NCBI GenBank assembly: GCA_964519955.1
Contig: CAZFLM010000003.1
Span: 94,783-158,782, forward strand
From: CAZFLM01 sp964519955
GTDB lineage: Bacteria > Armatimonadota > Chthonomonadetes > Chthonomonadales > CAJBBX01
DNA length: 64,000 nt
Direction: 5' to 3'
Within the stretch, counting starts at the first letter, position 1. Each line of letters starts with the position of its first letter. Shown here one piece after another: positions 7,635-17,100 of the stretch. The notes under the pieces were generated by a model. The model saw only the letters and a list, made by a program, of their open reading frames with translations, made no database searches and was not told the DNA's origin. The position numbers and the translations under genes were made by a program.

Positions 7635-10109
7635 ATGCGCAGTGGCGGGCTGTTCGTGATGGCAGTCGTGTTGGCGGGGCTACCGATGGGAGCGAGGGCG
7701 ACGATGGTGACACCCGACGAGATGGCGGAGGCCCGGCGCTGCGCCGCGGCAGTGTTTGAGGGCCGAGTGGCTTCGGCCGAGCTGCGGCCGGGACTGGAGG
7801 TCGTGCGCAACTACGACATGATCCAGAAGAACGCGCGCTTCGGCAAGCCGCTCAAGCTGGCGCACCAGACATTCGCGCGCGGCCTCTTCTGCCACGCGAA
7901 CAGCCGCATCGTCGTGCGTCTCGACCAGCCGGCCAAGCGCTTCGAGGCGTCCGTCGGCGTGGACAGCAACGAGCAGACCATCGGCGGGCGCGGCAGCGTC
8001 GTGTTCAGCGTGCAGGTCGGCGGCAAGGACGCATTCCGGTCCGGCACGCTGACCGAGGGCATCGCGCCTGTGCCCGTCAAGGTCGACCTCGGCGACGCAA
8101 CGGAGTTCGCGCTGGAGATCGGCGACGCGGGCGACGGGTTCGCGTGCGACCAGGGTGACTGGGCCGACGCGAAGATCACGCTCGCGAACGGGCGCACGAT
8201 CTGGCTCGCCGATCTGCCCACCGCCGGCGGCCCGCTCGTCGCCGACGCAAACCGGCCGCCGTTCGCGTTCCAGTACGGCGGCAAGGCGTTCGACGGGGCT
8301 GGCTGGCAGGTCGACCGCGCCGCGCGCAAGCTGGACGAGAAGCGCACCGAGCGCACCGTGACGTACACGGACCCGGCGAGCGGCCTCGTCGCGCGCATGG
8401 TCGGCATCGAGTACGCCGACTTCCCCACGATCGAGTGGACCATCCACCTCAAGAACACGAGCGCCGCGCCGAGCCCCCTGATCGACAACCTGCAGGCGCT
8501 GGATCTGCGCTTCGCCCGCGGCCACTACGGCGAGTTCCTGCTGCACCACGCCGTCGGCAGCCCGTGCGCGCCGAACGACTACGAGCCGCTGGAGAGCCCC
8601 ATCGCGCCGAGCACGGAGAAGCGCATTGGCGCGGCGGGCGGGCGCCCCAGCAACTCGGACATGCCCTACTTCAGCCTGGAGACGCCCACCGGCCACGGGG
8701 TCATCGTGGTGGTCGGCTGGCCGGGGCAGTGGTCCTCCGCCTGGACGCGCGACGCCGACGTGGGTCTCCGGGTGCAGGCGGGCCAGGAGCTGACGCACTT
8801 CGTCCTGCAGCCCGGCGAGGAGGTCCGCACTCCCCTCGCGGTGCTGCAGTTCTGGGCCGGCGACTGGGTCCGCGGGCAGAACGTGTGGCGCCGCTGGATG
8901 CTAGCGCACAACGTGCCGAAGCCCGGCGGCAAGCTGCCCGAGCCGGAGTTGTTCGGCTGCAGCTCGCACCTCTTCAGCGAGATGGAGAAGGCGAACGAGG
9001 AGAACCAGAAGGCCTGCATCGACCGCTACCTGGAGGAGAAGATCCCCATCGGCCACTGGTGGATGGACGCCGGCTGGTACCCGAACGACCCCGTCGGCTG
9101 GCCGAAGACCGGCACGTGGGAGGTCGACACGCGCCGCTTCCCGAACGGTCTGCGAGCCATCAGCGACCATGCGCATGAGAAGGGCGTCAAGACCATCGTC
9201 TGGTTCGAGCCCGAGCGCGTGCATCCGGACACGTGGCTCACGAAGAACCACCCGGAGTGGATCCTGGGAGGCGCGGGCGGCGGCCTGCTCAACCTCGGCA
9301 ATCCCGACGCGCTGAAGTGGCTAACCGACCACGTCGACCAACTCATGACCGCGCAGGGGATCGACCTCTATCGCCAGGACTTCAACATGGACCCCCTGGA
9401 CTACTGGCGCAAGAACGACGCGCCGGACCGCCAGGGCATCACCGAGATGCGGCATGTCGAGGGCTACCTGGCGTACTGGGACGCGCTGCTGCAGCGCCAC
9501 CCGGACATGTTCATCGACTCGTGCGCCTCGGGTGGGCGGCGCAACGACCTGGAGACGATGCGCCGCGCCATCCCCCTCTGGCGCACCGACTGGCGGGTCG
9601 AACCGATCGGCACCCAGGCCTGCACGTACGGCATCTCGCTCTGGATCCCGCTCTCCGGCACCGGCGCTGCGGACGTGGACCGCTACCTGTTCCACAGCAA
9701 CATGGTCCCGTTCACCAACTGCCTCTTCGACATCCGCGACAAGAAGCAGGACTGGGGGTTGCTGCGCAAGTTGGTGGGCCAGTGGCGGAAGGTGGCCGCG
9801 TGCTACACGGGCGACTTCTACCCACTCACGGCCTACAGCGTCGCGAAGGACTCGTGGATGGCCTGGCAGTTCGACCGCCCCGACACGGGCGAGGGCATGG
9901 TACAAGCGTTCCGCCGCGACAAGTGCATCTTCGAGAGCGGGCGGCTGAAGCTGCAGGGCCTCGACCCGGCCGCACGCTACGAGGTGACCGACCTCGACAC
10001 CGGCAAGTCGAAGACGATGGCCGGGAAGCTGCTGGCCGCGAAGGGCCTGCTGGTCACGATGGACTCGACACCCGGCTCGGCGCTGTACCACTACCGCCGG
10101 GTGAAGTAG
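7635..10109 (+). CDS. Secreted NPCBM-GH36 alpha-galactosidase (824 aa)
   Basis: ATG 7635 follows GGAGGAACAG and opens a signal peptide ending near GARA. Residues about 45-200 form an NPCBM-type sugar-binding domain (FARGLFCHANSRIVVRL, VDSNEQTIGGRGSVVF). Residues about 220-430 are the GH36 N-terminal beta-sandwich, and about 435-740 the TIM barrel. Motifs are HWWMDAGWYP, KTIVWFEPERV, LYRQDFN with nucleophile D582, and DSCASGGRRND with acid/base D638. A C-terminal beta domain follows. The spacing of the two Asp residues fits clan GH-D. It should remove terminal alpha-galactose from galactomannan, pectin or oligosaccharides outside the cytoplasm. The long gap after it is repeat DNA. Confidence 0.9.
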   Translation: MRSGGLFVMAVVLAGLPMGARATMVTPDEMAEARRCAAAVFEGRVASAELRPGLEVVRNYDMIQKNARFGKPLKLAHQTFARGLFCHANSRIVVRLDQPAKRFEASVGVDSNEQTIGGRGSVVFSVQVGGKDAFRSGTLTEGIAPVPVKVDLGDATEFALEIGDAGDGFACDQGDWADAKITLANGRTIWLADLPTAGGPLVADANRPPFAFQYGGKAFDGAGWQVDRAARKLDEKRTERTVTYTDPASGLVARMVGIEYADFPTIEWTIHLKNTSAAPSPLIDNLQALDLRFARGHYGEFLLHHAVGSPCAPNDYEPLESPIAPSTEKRIGAAGGRPSNSDMPYFSLETPTGHGVIVVVGWPGQWSSAWTRDADVGLRVQAGQELTHFVLQPGEEVRTPLAVLQFWAGDWVRGQNVWRRWMLAHNVPKPGGKLPEPELFGCSSHLFSEMEKANEENQKACIDRYLEEKIPIGHWWMDAGWYPNDPVGWPKTGTWEVDTRRFPNGLRAISDHAHEKGVKTIVWFEPERVHPDTWLTKNHPEWILGGAGGGLLNLGNPDALKWLTDHVDQLMTAQGIDLYRQDFNMDPLDYWRKNDAPDRQGITEMRHVEGYLAYWDALLQRHPDMFIDSCASGGRRNDLETMRRAIPLWRTDWRVEPIGTQACTYGISLWIPLSGTGAADVDRYLFHSNMVPFTNCLFDIRDKKQDWGLLRKLVGQWRKVAACYTGDFYPLTAYSVAKDSWMAWQFDRPDTGEGMVQAFRRDKCIFESGRLKLQGLDPAARYEVTDLDTGKSKTMAGKLLAAKGLLVTMDSTPGSALYHYRRVK

Positions 10110-10116
10110 GACGAGG

Positions 10117-10534
10117 CACCGGCTGCCGGGGGTACAGGCCCCCGGCAGCCAGGCTTGCAGCCAACCGTCCTCCGGACGGGCGCAGGGCGAGGCGCGGCCA
10201 GAGAGCCGGCCCTGTCGGTCGGCCTGGGGGCTCGTGCACCGGGGGTACAAGACCCCCGGCAGCCAGGCTTGCAGCCAACCGTCCTCCGGACGGGTGCAGG
10301 GCGAGGCGCGTTGGGCGAGGAGCAGAGGTTGTTGCCGCCTGAGGGCCGACCAATGGGCCCAGTCGTCGCCAGCGGCGACCACCTCGTCCGCGAGGACGAC
10401 TGGCCGAAGGCCACACTGCCGGGGGTTTCATACCCCCGGTGCACGGGTGCAGCGCGAGAGGCGCAGACCACCCCGTCCGCGAGGACGATCGGCCGAAGGC
10501 CACACTGCCGGGGGTTTGACACCCCCGGTGCGCG
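10117..10534. repeat. Four copies of a triple-hairpin element (family T), two per orientation
   Basis: This fills most of the 467-base gap before the nitrilase gene. Copies lie at 10117-10197 and 10234-10310 (forward) and at 10379-10444 and 10467-10534 (reverse complement). Each has three stems: CCGGGGGT/ACCCCCGG; GGCTTGCAGCC in forward copies versus GGCCTTCGGCC in reverse ones; and CCGTCCTCCGGACGG versus CGTCCTCGCGGACG. The arms of stems two and three differ between copies but stay complementary. The first hairpin of copy one is extended to 11 bp (10122-10132 with 10139-10149). No gene is seen. Confidence 0.85.
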
Positions 10535-10576
10535 ATTGGCCGAGCGTTCTATGTCCCGCGGTGAACGGGTGAACCC

Positions 10577-11350
10577 ATGCAACTGCGAGTAGCAGGCGCA
10601 CAGATGTCCGTGACGGACGACATCGCCGCGAACGTGTCCTCGATCGAGCGGGCCATCGCCTACGCGGCGCGCGAAGGCGCCGACATCGTGCTGACGCCGG
10701 AGGGCTCGCTCAGCGGCTACACGCACGAGTTCGACGAGGCGGCGGTTGAGGAGGCGCTGCGGCATGTGACGAGAACGGCCGCAGCAGCACGGGTGGGCCT
10801 GGCGCTGGGCACGTGCTTCGTCGAGCCGGAGGACGGGCGCTGCTACAACCAGGTGCGCTTCTACCGGGCCGACGGCCAGTATCTGGGCTTCCACAGCAAG
10901 ACGCTGACGTGCGGCACGATGACCGACCCGCCGCGCGGCGAGATCGAGCACTACGCCGTCGCGCCGCTGCGTGCATTCGAGCTGGGCGGCGTCGCCGTTG
11001 GCGCGCTCATCTGCAACGACCTGTGGGCCAACCCGGGCTGCACGCCGCAGGACGACCCGCACCTCACGCACCGGCTGGCGCGGATGGGCGCGCGGATCGT
11101 GTTCCACGCGGTGAACGGCGGACGCGGCGGACCGGATGCCGAGCTGAACTGGCGCTACCACGAGGCCAACCTGCTGATGCGCGCCGCGGCCAGCCGCCTC
11201 TGGATCGTGACGGTCGACAACTGCGACCCGCCGGACATCCCGTGCTCTGCACCGTCGGGCGTCGTGACGCCGGAGGGACGGTGGGCGGTTCAGGCCCCGC
11301 CGCGCGGCGAGCAGCTCTTCGTGCACGACATCGAGGTGGCCGACGGGTAG
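10577..11350 (+). CDS. Carbon-nitrogen hydrolase (nitrilase superfamily, 257 aa)
   Basis: ATG 10577 begins the conserved first strand LRVAGAQM. The Glu-Lys-Cys triad is readable: E42 in LTPEGSLSGY, K108 in HSKTLTCG and C146 in ALICNDLW. Length is normal for the superfamily. Members hydrolyse amides or nitriles in the cytoplasm; the subfamily and substrate cannot be fixed. The loop around TCGTMTDPPRGEIEHY is unusual compared with common amidases. It is followed by a repeat-bearing gap of 157 bases and then the YCII gene, so co-transcription is possible but not shown. Confidence 0.88.
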   Translation: MQLRVAGAQMSVTDDIAANVSSIERAIAYAAREGADIVLTPEGSLSGYTHEFDEAAVEEALRHVTRTAAAARVGLALGTCFVEPEDGRCYNQVRFYRADGQYLGFHSKTLTCGTMTDPPRGEIEHYAVAPLRAFELGGVAVGALICNDLWANPGCTPQDDPHLTHRLARMGARIVFHAVNGGRGGPDAELNWRYHEANLLMRAAASRLWIVTVDNCDPPDIPCSAPSGVVTPEGRWAVQAPPRGEQLFVHDIEVADG

Positions 11351-11378
11351 CCGCCGCGGGCAGTTGGTCGCAGCGTGC

Positions 11379-11441
11379 GGCCGCGACGGAGCGCGACCCT
11401 CCAGAGGTGGTGCGTTCCCGGCGCGCCGCGGAGGGCGCGCC
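11379..11441. repeat. Intergenic palindromes (family S and a GGCGCGCC pair)
   Basis: GCGACGGAGCGCGACCCTCC here recurs at about 20531-20550, where the arms GTCGCG and CGCGAC pair around ACGGAG. Next to it, GGCGCGCC is repeated around six bases (11420-11441). Both lie between the nitrilase and YCII genes. Confidence 0.6.
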
Positions 11442-11507
11442 CCACGATCTGGTGCGGCGCGGTGGTCGCAACGGGATGCGCCTGGTCTGCTCGGAATGGA
11501 GGTTGCC

Positions 11508-11792
11508 ATGCCCTACTATGCGCTGATCTACCACACGTGCGACGACTACGTGGCGCGGCGCGCGCCGTTCCGCGAGGAGCACCTGGCGCTCGCCCGCGCG
11601 GCGCGCAAGCGCAAGGAGCTGCTGATGGGCGGCGCGTTCACCGACCCCGTCGACATCGGGCTGCTGCTGTGGAAGGCCCCCGACCGCAGCGTCGTGCAGG
11701 CGTTCGTCGACACGGACCCGTACGTGCGAGCGGGCCTGATCGTGCAGTACGAGATCCGCGAATGGACCGTCGTGGTAGGAGGAGACGAGTGA
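11508..11792 (+). CDS. YCII-related small protein (94 aa)
   Basis: ATG 11508 follows GGAGG at good spacing; an upstream in-frame extension would run through repeat palindromes and is rejected. The fold signature is YYALIYHTCDDY, REEHLALA and GGAFTDP, with His in EEH and Asp in FTDP at the positions of the YciI His-Asp pair. The end is QYEIREWTVVV. YCII proteins are small dimeric ferredoxin-like proteins, often of unknown role, related to muconolactone isomerase-type folds. The stop TGA overlaps the GTG start of the next gene (GTGA), so translation of the two is likely coupled. Confidence 0.82.
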   Translation: MPYYALIYHTCDDYVARRAPFREEHLALARAARKRKELLMGGAFTDPVDIGLLLWKAPDRSVVQAFVDTDPYVRAGLIVQYEIREWTVVVGGDE

Positions 11793-13879
11793 CCATCCTC
11801 GGGGCCGCCGCGCTTGCCATCGCACTCGCCGCGCCGCTAGCCGCCTCCGCCGACGCCACGTTCTTCGTCTCGCCGAGGGGCGCCGACGCGAACCCCGGCA
11901 CGAAGGCGCGCCCGTTCGCCACGCCGCAGCGTGCCCGCGACGCCCTGCGGAACGCCAAGCCTGGCGAGCGGCGCAGCGTGGTCCTCCTGGGCGGAACGTA
12001 CGAGTTGCGCGAGCCGCTCGTGCTGGGCGCGCAAGACTCCGGCACCGCGCAGCGCCCGGTGGTCTGGCAGGCGGCGAAGGGCGAGGCGGTCCACCTGATC
12101 GGCGGACGGTCCGTGCCGACGAGCGCCTTCCGCCCGGTCGACGACGCCGGCATCCTGCCGCGACTCGATCCGAGCGCGCGCGGGCACGTGCTATGCGCCG
12201 ACCTGAAGGCGCTGGGCATCGCGGTGCCGGCGTTCCCGAAGACCTACCACGGCGCGCCGCCCGGGCCGGAGCTGTTCTTTGGCGGGAAGCGCATGTCGCT
12301 GGCGCACTGGCCGAACGAGGGCTGGACCACGATCGACAAGATCGTCGACAACGGATCGAACCCGCGCGAGGGCGACAAGGGCGGCAAGCCGGGCGCCTTC
12401 ACGTACGCGGGCGACCGGCCGGCGCGCTGGCGTGCGGAGGAGGGCGTCTGGCTGCAGGGCTACTGGTGCTTCGACTGGTACGACGAGGTCATCCAGGTCG
12501 CCAGCATCGACCCCGCGACGAAGCGGATCACGCTCGCCGCGCCGCACCTGTACAGCGTGAAGCAAGGCAACCCGTCACCCCGCCGCTTCCGAGCGCTCAA
12601 CGTGCTGGAGGAGCTGGACACGCCGGGCGAGTTCTACATCGACCGCGGGGCCGGCGCGCTGTACTTCTGGCCACCGTCCGACATCGCTGCGAGCCCGGTG
12701 GTTCTCTCGATGCTCGCCGCGCCGCTCATCTCGATGGAGGAGGCGTCGCACGTCACGGTGCGCGGGCTCACGGTCGAGGCGGGGCTGGCAGACGGCATCG
12801 AGGTCAAGGACGGCGAGGACTGCCGCATCGAGGACTGCGACGTGACGAACCTGCGCGGCATGGGCATCGTCGTGCGCGGCGGGCAGCGGCACCGCGTCAC
12901 CGGGTGCGACATCCACGAGACCGGCACGGGCGGCCTGGTGCTGGAGGGCGGCAACCGCAAGACGCTGACCCCCTCCCACCACGAGGCAGTCGACAACCAC
13001 ATCTGGCGCTTCTCGGTGCACCAGCTCACCGGCGCGTACGGCCTCTCCTTCGGCGGCGTCGGCAACCGCGCGGCGCACAACGTGATCCACGATGCGCCGC
13101 ACCAGGCCATCTTCGTCGGCGGCAACGACCACGTGTTCGAGCTGAACGAGGTCTACCGGGTCTGCACGGAGACCGACGACTGCGGCGCGCTCTACAAGGG
13201 GAGGAACCCCTCCTGCCGCGGCAACGTCATCCGCTTCAACTACTGGCACGAGGTCGGCAGCAAGATGGGGCACGGCTCCGCGGCCGTCTACTTCGACGAC
13301 GGCGACGGCGGCGACCTCGTGTTCGGCAACGTGTTCCTGCGCTGCGGCGACCCCGGGCGCGGCTCGTTCGGCACGGTCTTCTCGCACGGCGGCCACGACA
13401 ACCGTGCCGAGAACAACGTGTTCATCGAGTGCAAGCGCGCGCTTGGATCCGCCCCGTGGAATGACGCGCGGTGGCGGGCCGCGCTGAAGGGCGCTGAGGA
13501 GACCTTCTACCCCGAGAAGCTGCTCAAAGAGGTCGACATCACCAAGCCGCCCTACACGACGCGCTACCCGGAGTTGGTCGGCTTCATGGACCCGCCGCCG
13601 AACGCCAAGCGCGTCAACCGGGCCAAGCTCAACGTGCTGGTGCGCTGCGGCGAGGCGACGAGCGGCTGGTGGGAGTTCCCGGCGGACGAGAACCTGGTGA
13701 CCGACGCCGACCCGGGCTTCGTCGACGCGGCGAGAGGCAACTACCGCCTGCGCAAGGGCGCGCCCGTGTTCGCGAAGCTGAAGGGCTTCGTGCCGATCCC
13801 GTTCGACCAGATCGGCCTGACGCACGGCCGGCGCGAACGGCCAATGCAACCACCGATGAACACAGACACGCACAGATAA
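11789..13879 (+). CDS. Secreted right-handed beta-helix protein (696 aa)
   Basis: The GTG at 11789 overlaps the YCII stop by four bases and follows AGGAGGA; it opens a signal peptide (AAALAIALAAPLAASADA). The N-terminal part, FFVSPRGADANPGT then PFATPQRARDAL, is typical of pectate-lyase-like or DUF1565-type beta-helix proteins. From about residue 300 there are parallel beta-helix rungs (DCRIEDCDVTNLRGMGIVVRG and similar; NVIHDAPHQAIFVGGNDH). This family includes polysaccharide lyases, epimerases and glycosidases; the activity here is not assignable. The last 16 or so residues (RRERPMQPPMNTDTHR) are translated from a dispersed intergenic repeat, which also supplies the TAA stop. Confidence 0.85.
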   Translation: MTILGAAALAIALAAPLAASADATFFVSPRGADANPGTKARPFATPQRARDALRNAKPGERRSVVLLGGTYELREPLVLGAQDSGTAQRPVVWQAAKGEAVHLIGGRSVPTSAFRPVDDAGILPRLDPSARGHVLCADLKALGIAVPAFPKTYHGAPPGPELFFGGKRMSLAHWPNEGWTTIDKIVDNGSNPREGDKGGKPGAFTYAGDRPARWRAEEGVWLQGYWCFDWYDEVIQVASIDPATKRITLAAPHLYSVKQGNPSPRRFRALNVLEELDTPGEFYIDRGAGALYFWPPSDIAASPVVLSMLAAPLISMEEASHVTVRGLTVEAGLADGIEVKDGEDCRIEDCDVTNLRGMGIVVRGGQRHRVTGCDIHETGTGGLVLEGGNRKTLTPSHHEAVDNHIWRFSVHQLTGAYGLSFGGVGNRAAHNVIHDAPHQAIFVGGNDHVFELNEVYRVCTETDDCGALYKGRNPSCRGNVIRFNYWHEVGSKMGHGSAAVYFDDGDGGDLVFGNVFLRCGDPGRGSFGTVFSHGGHDNRAENNVFIECKRALGSAPWNDARWRAALKGAEETFYPEKLLKEVDITKPPYTTRYPELVGFMDPPPNAKRVNRAKLNVLVRCGEATSGWWEFPADENLVTDADPGFVDAARGNYRLRKGAPVFAKLKGFVPIPFDQIGLTHGRRERPMQPPMNTDTHR

Positions 13880-13960
13880 CGGCCGGACGGGAACGCAGAT
13901 GGACGCGGATGGGCGCAGATAACGGCTGGATGCTTGACGGATGCGCTTGGTGCGGTCATC
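13840..13960 (+). repeat. Dispersed repeat, family M (overlaps gene 3' end)
   Basis: AACGGCCAATGCAACCACCG, then ATGAACACAGACACGCACAG and ATAACGG, match the element at the 3' end of the minus-strand gene 6819-7460. Further CGCAGATGGACGCGGATGGG units follow. The first 40 bases are inside the beta-helix reading frame. Confidence 0.82.
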
Positions 13961-13984
13961 CTGATGCTTGTGGGGTAGTCGTCC

Positions 13985-14147
13985 AGCCCGCGCAGGCGGG
14001 CTTCGTGCCGTCGGCGCCCGGCCGCGCAACCCATGGCAACGGCCCCTCCCGATTCGGGAGGGGTGGCCGAAGGCCGGGGTGGGAAGCCGTCCAGCCCGCG
14101 GAGGCGGGCTTCGTGCCGTCGCAAGGCGCGGTTTCGACCGCCGGCAC
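13985..14147. repeat. Hairpin cluster: two family-H elements around a 9-bp palindrome
   Basis: Most of the 319-base gap 13880-14198 is repeat DNA. AGCCCGCGCAGGCGGGCT (13985-14002) starts a partial H element. CCCCTCCCG ATT CGGGAGGGG at about 14044-14064 is a separate perfect 9-bp stem. AGCCCGCGGAGGCGGGCT (14093-14110) followed by GCGGT TTCG ACCGC (14128-14141) is a full H element. No promoter is obvious in it. Confidence 0.82.
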
Positions 14148-14198
14148 CGAATCCTGCCGCCGCCGAACCTGTACCAGCTTGACGAAGGAGACAGTCGC

Positions 14199-17100
14199 TT
14201 GCTGAAGCACTGGTGGTCCGCTGCACTCGTTGGCACGATCGTGCTCGTCGCCCTCTCCGTTGCTCGCCCCGATCCGGCGTGGTACTCGCGGAAGCCGACC
14301 TGGCAGGAGACGTACGCCGCCGCGGCCCGCGCCAAGGCCAGGCAGGACACCCTCGCGAAGGCCCAGGTGAGCCCCGGAACGCACATCCAGGACCCAGTCA
14401 AGTTGGGCGCCTGGCACCAGCTCGGGCCCTTCGTGCCGAAGGAGGGACGCGGTTTCGCGATCGCGTTTGGGCCGGAGAAGGGCATCGACCTGACCAAGCC
14501 GTGCGGCGGCCTCTCGTGGGAGAAGGTGTCGTACGAGGATGGGCAGGGGCAGAACCTCAGCGTGCCCGACAACGGCTCGCTCTACCTGTACCGGACGATC
14601 ACCTCCGACGCGCCGCGCGTCATCACCGCCTACCTCGGCAGCGACGACGGCCTCGCGGTCTGGCTGAACGGCCGCCAGGTGCTGGCGAACGACGTGCCGC
14701 GCGTGGTCGCACCCGACCAGGACACGGTGCAGCTCGATCTGCGGCAGGGCAAGAACGACCTGCTGCTCAAGGTGTTCAACGGCGTCGGGGGCTCTGGCTT
14801 CTACTTCTCGCTGCGCCCGAACCGCGCCACCGCCACCCACACGACCGCTCTCGACGACCAGCCGATCTGGGCGCTCCTCCAGCGCGACTTCCCCTCACAG
14901 GACGCCGCGCGCCAGATGCGGTGGGAGCAGGAAGACGGCATCTGGGCCGGCGACCCGGACCGGCTGACGGTCCAGACGCTCGCCAAGCGCTACGGCGAGG
15001 CCGCGCGCGGCTGGGAGGCGGATGGCGCCAAGCGCTTCGCCGCCACCGTGCGCGACGCGGCCGGGCTCGCCGAGGTTCGTGCGCTCTACCACAAGGGCCG
15101 CGCGTACGATGAGGCAGTCTCGAAGGCGGCCGGCTTCCCGTGCGAGGCGCTGCGCCTCGCCGTCGCCGACCTGACCGTCACGTACGGGGAGCGCTACCCG
15201 AAGGGCGCCGAGTACCTGGCCCGGATCAAGGGGCTGGAGGACCGGCTGCAGAAGGGAACCGATGACGCGGCAGCGCGCGAACTCCAGTCGCTGCGCCGCG
15301 AGGCCCTCCTCGCCAACCCGCTGCTCGGGTTCGACAAGCTGCTGCTCGTGAAGCGCGGCCACGGCCAGATGGGCTTGCCGCAGAACTGGCAGGGCAACTC
15401 CTCGATCCCGGCGACCGGCTACGACAACGAGATCGACGTGCTCAGCATCTCGACCGGGAAGATGAGCCGGCTGTACCGGCCCGACGGGAGCGCCTTCGTC
15501 GGCGACATCGAGCTGCACTACGACGCGGACCGCTTCCTCTTCTCGATGCCGGCCGCGCATGGCCGCTTCCAGCTACACGAGCTGCGCACCGACGGCACCG
15601 GGCTCCGCCAGGTCACGACGGTCGACCAGCCGGACGTCGACAACTACAGCGGCACCTACCTGCCCGACGGGCGCATCGTCTTCTGCTCCACGGCCTGCTA
15701 CCTCGGCGTGCCGTGCGTCGGCGGCAGCGACTCGGTCGGCTCGCTCTACCTGCTCAACGAGAAGGACAAGAGCGTCCGCCAGCTCACGTTCGACCAGGAC
15801 CACTCGTGGTACCCGCACGTGACGAACGAAGGCCAGGTGATGTACACGCGCTGGGAGTACAGCGACATCCCCCACTACTTCTCGCGCATCGTCTTCAAGA
15901 TGAACCCGGACGGCACGAGCCAGTTCGCACACTACGGCTCCAACTCGTACTGGCCGAACACCCCCATGTACGCGCGCTCGATCCCCAACGACCCGAGCAA
16001 GTTCGTCGCCATCGTCTCCGGACACCACGGTGTCGCGCGCATGGGCGAGTTGGTCATCTTCGATCCGTCGAAGGGCCGCCAGGAAGCCGCCGCCGTCGTG
16101 CAGCGCATCCCCGGCTACCGCAAGCCCGTCACGCCGACGATCGCGGACCAACTCGTCGCCTCGTCGACGCCGCGTTTCCTGCACCCCTACCCGCTGAGCG
16201 GCAAGTACTTCCTCGTATCGTGCCAGCCGGACGGCCATCCGTGGGGCATCTACCTGGCCGATATCTACGACAACCTGGTCTGCCTCGCGGAGATGCCGGA
16301 CTACGCCCTGCTGGAGCCCGTGCCGATCCAGAAGCGCACGGCGCCGCCCGCCATCCCGGACCGCGTCAAGCTCGCCGACAAAACCGCAACCGTCTTCCTC
16401 GAGGACGTGTACCGCGGCCCCGGCCTGCGTGGCGTGCCGCGCGGCTCCGTCAAGGCGCTGCGGGTGATCGCGAACCACTACGGCTACCGCGGCATGGGTG
16501 GACATGTGGAGGTCGGCGTCGACGGGCCGTGGGATGTGAAGCGCATCCTGGGCACCGTGCCGGTGGACCGCGACGGCTCCGCGATGTTCAAGGTGCCCGC
16601 CAACCTGCCGATCATCGTCCAGCCCCTCGACGCACAGGGCCGGGCGCTCGCCACCATGCGCTCCTGGTACACCGCGATGCCCGGCGAGGTCGCCACGTGC
16701 GTCGGCTGCCACGAGTCGCAGAACTCGTCGCCGATGACGCACCTGGCCGCCTACACGCGGCGCAAGGCGGTGGACATCCAGCCCTGGCTCGGCCCGGCGC
16801 GCGGCTTCAGCTTCGAGCGCGAGGTGCAGCAGCAGGTCCTCCAGCCCTACTGCGTGAGCTGCCACAACGGCCGCACCCAGTCGAAGGGCGTCGCCATCGC
16901 CGACTTCCGCGCGAAGGCCGACGTGCCGGAGTACCGCGGCCGCTTCACGCCCGCCTACGAAGCGCTGCATCGCTACGTGCGCCGCCCCGGCAACGAGAGC
17001 GACTACCGCATGCCGATGGCGGCCGAGTGGAACGCGAACACCAGCGAGTTGGTCCAGTTGCTGAAGAAGGGGCACTACGGTGTCAGCCTGCCCCGCGAGG

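Noticed and set aside
10155..10592. Small frames in the hairpin cluster before the nitrilase gene
   Set aside because: They consist only of repeated palindromes read as codons.
13968..14198. N-terminal extension of the diheme/FGE gene
   Set aside because: The extension is repeat DNA; TTG 14199 has a good ribosome-binding site and starts the hydrophobic leader.
12575..14572. 665-codon minus-strand frame across the beta-helix gene and repeats
   Set aside because: It crosses repeat hairpins and the start of the diheme gene; no domain seen.
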